Shown here: piece by piece, positions 14,484 to 17,632 of the stretch | How positions within the stretch are numbered: position 1 is the stretch's first letter | How the letters are laid out: the number at the start of each line of letters is the position of its first letter | NCBI GenBank assembly: GCA_041308645.1 | Contig: JBFZBC010000003.1 | Location: forward strand, 1-17,632 | Direction of reading: 5' to 3' | Source of the DNA: CAIJXO01 sp041308645 | Lineage (GTDB): Bacteria > Patescibacteriota > Minisyncoccia > Phycocordibacterales > GWA1-40-21 | DNA: 17,632 nucleotides | The notes under the pieces: model-generated | Seen by the model: only the letters and a program-made list of their open reading frames with translations | Database searches by the model: none | What the model was told of the DNA's origin: nothing | Position numbers and translations under genes: made by a program

Positions 14484-14499
14484 TTCCTAGTGCGCGCAC
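14484..14499 (+). repeat. Duplicate of tRNA-Ile 3' end
   Basis: TTCCTAGTGCGCGCAC is identical to 14329-14344 (T-arm end, acceptor strand, discriminator). The 155 bp between copies hold no gene: the second arm of the tRNA hairpin, GTAAGTAC/GTACTTAC (about 14375-14394) and AT-rich sequence. The layout resembles attL/attR of a lost or tiny element. Confidence 0.8.
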
Positions 14500-14533
14500 A
14501 AAATTTAATTTTTATGCTATCCTATTAAAAATT

Positions 14534-14568
14534 GGGCGCGTGGCGGAATTGGTAGACGTATACGTTCA
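14534..14568 (+). pseudogene. tRNA-Leu 5'-half relic
   Basis: GGGCGCG-TGGCGGAATTGGTAGACG-TATACGTTCA matches the 5' half of a leucine-type tRNA up to the anticodon loop, closely like 14582-14617 of the intact tRNA. It then breaks off; no CGCGCCC acceptor partner follows. The full tRNA-Leu starts 13 nt later. Confidence 0.75.
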
Positions 14569-14581
14569 CCCTATTAGATAT

Positions 14582-14665
14582 GCCGTGGTGGCGAAATTGG
14601 CAGACGCGCTACGTTCAGGTCGTAGTTCCCGCAAGGGTTTGGGAGTTCAAGTCTCCCCCGCGGCA
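14582..14665 (+). tRNA. trnL: tRNA-Leu (CAG)
   Basis: Class II tRNA of 84 nt: acceptor GCCGTGG/CCGCGGC, D arm with AATTGGCAGAC, anticodon stem CTACG/CGTAG, loop TTCAGGT (anticodon CAG), long variable arm TTCCCGCAAGGGTTTG, T arm GGAG-TTCAAGT-CTCC, discriminator A. CCA not encoded. murD begins 15 nt after its end. Confidence 0.95.
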
Positions 14666-14680
14666 CATAAAATTAAAATT

Positions 14681-16102
14681 ATGCAAAATTATAAAGAATA
14701 TTTTAAAGATAAGAAGGTGGTGATAATGGGACTCGGCCTTTTGGGCGGGGCGCTGAATGACGCTATTTATCTTTTGAAATGCGGAGCAAAGCTGATAATT
14801 ACGGATATGAAGACAGAGGAAGAATTGGAATCCTCAGTGAAAAAATTAAATTCCATTTTGCTAAAGCTACGCGGAACAGGAAGTTTTGTCCTGCACCTAG
14901 GGGGACATCAACTGGAGGATTTTAAAAACGCCGATTTTATTTTACAGCCTGGTAATGTGCCAGTAGATTCGACGTATCTTTTAGAAGCAAAGAAAAATAA
15001 TATTCCAATCCATGAAAGTGAATCGTTATTCATGGCTTATGCCCAAGATGTAAAAATTGTCGGTATTACCGGTACGCGTGGCAAGACGACTGCTACGCAT
15101 TTGATTTATCAAATTTTAAAAAAAGCTTTCGGTAGTAAGGTTCATTTAGCTGGTAATGTGAAGGGTATGTCCACATTGGCCTTGCTTGATAAGGTGAAGG
15201 CCGGGGATATTGTTGTCCTTGAACTTGATTCTTGGTGTCTACACGGAATTGGAGAGGTTAAAAAAAGCCCGCATATATCAGTTTTTACAAATTTTATGCC
15301 TGATCATTTCAATTTTTATTCAAAAGGCAGTCGGTCTGAGGAAGAAGTCATGCAAAAATATTTTATGGATAAGGCGCAGATTTTTGCAAACCAGACTGAA
15401 AGTGATTATTTAATTTTGGATAAAGATATAAAAAAAGTAATTAATGAAAGATATATGGGTGAAATCAAGAGTAATATTGTTTTGATTAAGCCGTCAACGT
15501 CGTATGTCGACGAGTTGGATAATTGGAAGCTAAAAATAAAAGGGGAGCATAATCTGAAGCATATTTTGAGGGCTAGGGAAGTGGCTAGAATTTTTGGTGT
15601 GGATGATAAAATTATTAAAAACGTGGTTGAAAACTTTGGTGGGGTAGAGGGTCGGCAGGAATTTATTCGTGAATATAAGGGAATAAAAATTTACAATGAC
15701 ACCACTGCTACTACACCAGATGCTACTACTGTGGCTTTGAGAGCGCTTAGTTCTTCGTCGAAAAAAAGTATCCCTCGCTCAAGCTCGGGACAAAATAAGC
15801 AAAAGAGAATAGTGCTTATTTTGGGCGGAGCAGATAAAGGTCTGGATATGACTGGTCTATTAAAAGAAATTCCAAAGTATTGTAAAAAGGTAATTTTACT
15901 AGCGGGTACTGGTTCTACTAAATTAGAATCTCTACATTTTATAAAATCTGATAGTTTAAAAGATGCAATTAGTATAGCTCTGGGTTTTTGTCAGAAGGGT
16001 GATATCTTACTTTTCTCACCTGCTTTTGCTTCTTTTGGAATGTTTAAAAATGAGTTTGATCGTGGTGATAGGTTTAATAAAATAGTTAAGGGCTTGAAAT
16101 AA
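14681..16102 (+). CDS. murD: UDP-N-acetylmuramoylalanine-D-glutamate ligase MurD
   Basis: Cytoplasmic Mur ligase that adds D-Glu to UDP-MurNAc-L-Ala. The open frame extends back to 14366 through two tRNA sequences, so the ATG at 14681, just after tRNA-Leu, is the start (473 aa). An N-terminal Rossmann domain (KKVVIMGLGLLGGALNDAIYLL, 11-32) is followed by the ATP loop GITGTRGKTTATH (128-140), where Arg replaces the usual Asn. The central domain has VLELDSWCL and NFMPDHFNFYSKGSRSEEE with FMDKAQIF. The C-terminal domain has GVEGRQEFI, YNDTTATTPDATTVALRAL and LILGGADKGLDM. Between the last two lies an odd Ser/Lys-rich insert, SSSSKKSIPRSSSGQNKQKR, encoded by small palindromes. There is no SD. murC starts 1 nt after the stop. 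Confidence 0.93.
   Translation: MQNYKEYFKDKKVVIMGLGLLGGALNDAIYLLKCGAKLIITDMKTEEELESSVKKLNSILLKLRGTGSFVLHLGGHQLEDFKNADFILQPGNVPVDSTYLLEAKKNNIPIHESESLFMAYAQDVKIVGITGTRGKTTATHLIYQILKKAFGSKVHLAGNVKGMSTLALLDKVKAGDIVVLELDSWCLHGIGEVKKSPHISVFTNFMPDHFNFYSKGSRSEEEVMQKYFMDKAQIFANQTESDYLILDKDIKKVINERYMGEIKSNIVLIKPSTSYVDELDNWKLKIKGEHNLKHILRAREVARIFGVDDKIIKNVVENFGGVEGRQEFIREYKGIKIYNDTTATTPDATTVALRALSSSSKKSIPRSSSGQNKQKRIVLILGGADKGLDMTGLLKEIPKYCKKVILLAGTGSTKLESLHFIKSDSLKDAISIALGFCQKGDILLFSPAFASFGMFKNEFDRGDRFNKIVKGLK
15771..15822 (+). repeat. Small palindromes in a MurD insert
   Basis: TCCC...GGGA with an inner GCT/AGC (15771-15790), directly followed by AAAATAAGC (15792-15800) paired with GCTTATTTT (15814-15822). 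They encode a low-complexity stretch that splits conserved MurD blocks, suggesting in-frame repeat insertion. No second copy in the window. Confidence 0.4.
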
Positions 16103-16103
16103 T

Positions 16104-17498
16104 ATGCCAAGTAATATTTTGAAGCAAGCTAAAAATATTTATTTCATTGGGATTGGGGGGATAGGTATTTCGGCCATTGCGCGGATGCTTTTGTCTCAAG
16201 GTAAAATTGTTTCTGGTTCGGATAGTTCCCAAACTGAAATAACTGACGTCTTGGAAAAATTAGGCGCTACAATTTTTATCGGTCAAAAAGCTGAAAACCT
16301 GTCCGACTGTGTCATCCAGGCGGGTATTCCTATTGATTTAATTATTTATACGGTGGCAATTAAAGGAGATAATCCAGAATTTATTGAAGCCAAAAGCCGA
16401 GCGGTAAAAATGATGACTTATGCTGAAACTTTAACTCAGATTTCTGCTTCTAAATACACTATTGCTGTTTCTGGTACTCATGGCAAAACCACCGTGACGG
16501 CGATGCTCGCTCAAATTATGATTGACGCCGGGCTTGATCCAACCGTGATTGTGGGGTCACTGATGAAAGATAAAAATGGCAATATGACAAATTATATTTT
16601 TGGTCAGAGTAAATATTTTATTATTGAGGCTTGTGAATATGAAAGATCATTTTTAAATATTGAACCGCAGATTGTTATAATAAATAATATTGATGCTGAT
16701 CATTTAGATTATTATAATGATTTAAATGGCGTGATTGCAGGTTTTAGAGAATTTGCGGAAAAGGTACCAGCTGATGGTTTTGTTGTTTGTGATCCAAATG
16801 ATGAAAAAATGGCCAAGGCAATTGTAAACTTAAAATGCCAAATTATTGATAGAAATAAATTTTATGATCCGGATCTAAGATTAAAAGTTCCGGGGGATCA
16901 TAATCGAAAAAATGCGGCCACCACTCTGGCGGTGGCTGATATTTTAAAAATAAAAAAAGCTAAGGCTTTAGAAACTTTAGCCGAGTTTGGCGGGGTGTGG
17001 CGACGTTTTGAATATAAAGGTCAGACAAAAAAAGGAACTTTGATTTATGAAGATTATGCTCATAATCCACAAAAGGTTAAGTCCGCCTTGCAGGGGGCGA
17101 GAGAAATGTTTCCACGCATAGAAAAAAGCGGGCAGTCCGGAAAGAGAATTGTGGTGGTTTTTCAACCGCATCTTTTTTCTCGCACAAAACTTTTATTAAA
17201 TGAATTTGCCGGGGCATTTGCTGATGCAGATGAAGTGATTTTAGCCCCAATTTTCCCAGCGCGGGAAGTATTTGATCCAACCATCTCATCTGAGATATTG
17301 GCTGAGGAGATCAAAAAGAAAGCACAGGATAGCTCTCTCCATTTAACGCGGACTAATCATTCCGAGAGCTATCCGGTGCTTTCTTTTCCTGATTTCGATT
17401 CTATAATCACTTATTTAAAATCCTCCCTCGGCCCTAATGATGTTCTCATCACCATGGGCGCTGGCGAGCAATATAAGGTGGGAGAGGCTCTTTTATAG
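16104..17498 (+). CDS. murC: UDP-N-acetylmuramate-L-alanine ligase MurC
   Basis: First Mur ligase of the stem-peptide pathway, adding L-Ala to UDP-MurNAc. A 464-aa protein of normal length. IYFIGIGGIGISAIARML (12-29) is the MurC Rossmann signature; AVSGTHGKTTVTAML (121-135) is the ATP loop in its MurC-specific GTHGKTT form. EACEYERSFL (175-184) and NNIDADHLDYY (194-204) give the carbamate/Mg region. GDHNRKNAATTLAV, YEDYAHNP and FQPHLFSRTK complete the C-terminal domains. Residues about 410-422 are encoded by a 23-bp-stem palindromic element and precede the final VLSFPDFDSIITYL...VLITMGAGEQYKVGE. They sit near the C-terminus, where a loop would be tolerated. It is translated 1 nt after murD without an SD, so the two are coupled. 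The order murD-murC, without MurG or FtsW between them, differs from the usual dcw cluster. Confidence 0.95.
   Translation: MPSNILKQAKNIYFIGIGGIGISAIARMLLSQGKIVSGSDSSQTEITDVLEKLGATIFIGQKAENLSDCVIQAGIPIDLIIYTVAIKGDNPEFIEAKSRAVKMMTYAETLTQISASKYTIAVSGTHGKTTVTAMLAQIMIDAGLDPTVIVGSLMKDKNGNMTNYIFGQSKYFIIEACEYERSFLNIEPQIVIINNIDADHLDYYNDLNGVIAGFREFAEKVPADGFVVCDPNDEKMAKAIVNLKCQIIDRNKFYDPDLRLKVPGDHNRKNAATTLAVADILKIKKAKALETLAEFGGVWRRFEYKGQTKKGTLIYEDYAHNPQKVKSALQGAREMFPRIEKSGQSGKRIVVVFQPHLFSRTKLLLNEFAGAFADADEVILAPIFPAREVFDPTISSEILAEEIKKKAQDSSLHLTRTNHSESYPVLSFPDFDSIITYLKSSLGPNDVLITMGAGEQYKVGEALL
17314..17387 (+). repeat. Palindromic element, copy B (in murC)
   Basis: 17314-17325 pairs perfectly with 17376-17387 (12 bp). 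After one A-G mismatch, GGATAGCTCTC (17327-17337) pairs with GAGAGCTATCC (17364-17374). The loop is 26 nt. The core 17331-17370 matches copy A at 35 of 40 positions and is read in the same frame (SLHLTRTNHSES). Confidence 0.9.
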
Positions 17499-17516
17499 GG
17501 ATATTGCATTATAGTG

Positions 17517-17545
17517 TTGACTTTTATACGCTCTTTTGCTAATAT
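17517..17545 (+). promoter_or_regulatory. Promoter of the last gene
   Basis: TTGACT (17517-17522), 17-nt spacer, TAATAT (17540-17545). Start near 17552, leader of about 46 nt. Confidence 0.7.
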
Positions 17546-17554
17546 ACACGGACC

Positions 17555-17574
17555 AAGCTCATATGAGCTTTTTG
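17555..17574 (+). terminator. Hairpin with T-run in the leader of the last gene
   Basis: AAGCTC-ATAT-GAGCTT (17555-17570) then TTTG. It may terminate murC transcripts or, lying just after the promoter, act as an attenuator for the ribosomal protein gene. Confidence 0.5.
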
Positions 17575-17597
17575 TTTAAAAAAAGGATTAATTTCAC

Positions 17598-17632
17598 ATG
17601 GCAAAAACATCAGTTAAAGCAAGAGCCAGGAA
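17598..17632 (+). CDS. rpsN: Start of a gene resembling ribosomal protein S14 (partial)
   Basis: Only 11 full codons are visible: MAKTSVKARAR, running off the window. A short basic N-terminus of this type is typical of zinc-type (Z) S14, and a stand-alone gene would fit. AAAGGA (17582-17587) lies 10 nt before the ATG, a distant SD-like site. Other basic ribosomal proteins cannot be excluded from so little sequence. Confidence 0.5.
   Translation, partial: MAKTSVKARAR

Noticed and set aside
14366..14680. N-terminal extension of the murD frame
   Set aside because: It runs through the tRNA-Leu relic and the intact tRNA-Leu; the homologous protein starts at 14681.

Overview
The window looks like AT-rich genomic DNA of a Candidate Phyla Radiation bacterium (Patescibacteria, most likely Parcubacteria). 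The signs are: 16S and 23S rRNA genes interrupted by introns, a 16S that departs from bacterial consensus at several 'universal' sites, unlinked rRNA genes, a compact genome with mostly leaderless or SD-less genes, type IV pilin, SecD/SecF, and a RodA/MurD/MurC peptidoglycan set. The standard genetic code appears to apply (UGA is used as a stop).

Layout. 1-583: 3' part of a 23S rRNA gene, starting inside a group I intron (about 1-289) inserted at the L2593-like site, then the final 23S exon. 584-949: spacer with a large nested RNA fold. 950-1069: 5S rRNA. 1048-1742: a small SD-bearing gene with its own promoter and terminator, flanked by a perfect 30-bp direct repeat that duplicates the 3' end of 5S. 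1906-3792: a membrane-anchored Cys-motif protein and RodA. 3801-5776 (minus): type IV pilin-like protein, small membrane protein and GT4 glycosyltransferase. 5854-7215: polyprenyl glycosylphosphotransferase. 7253-9516: SecD and SecF. 9549-10382: SAM methyltransferase followed by a long plus-strand hairpin. 10533-13705: a separate 16S transcription unit with strong promoter, 24-bp processing stem, expanded helix 39, an intron carrying a LAGLIDADG endonuclease, and terminator. 13744-14139: a small membrane-protein gene. 14151-17498: promoter, tRNA-Ile, a tRNA-Leu 5'-half relic, tRNA-Leu, murD and murC. 17598-end: start of a gene resembling rpsN (S14).

How it fits together. The cell-envelope genes (RodA, MurC, MurD, undecaprenyl-phosphate sugar transferase, GT4, pilin, SecDF) form a wall/surface/secretion block set among the RNA genes. 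Two themes run through the window. First, the 16S 3' tail lacks the CCUCC anti-Shine-Dalgarno although helix 45 just before it is intact. Most protein genes here have a -10 box only 6-10 nt before the ATG, and two genes contain perfect SD words inside their coding sequence. Translation therefore seems largely independent of the canonical SD, although three small genes keep purine-rich SD-like leaders. Second, short palindromic or duplicated modules recur. A palindromic element sits in the same reading frame in two unrelated proteins (methyltransferase and MurC), with a compensatory base change in its stem, and the 3' ends of 5S rRNA and tRNA-Ile are each duplicated a short distance downstream.
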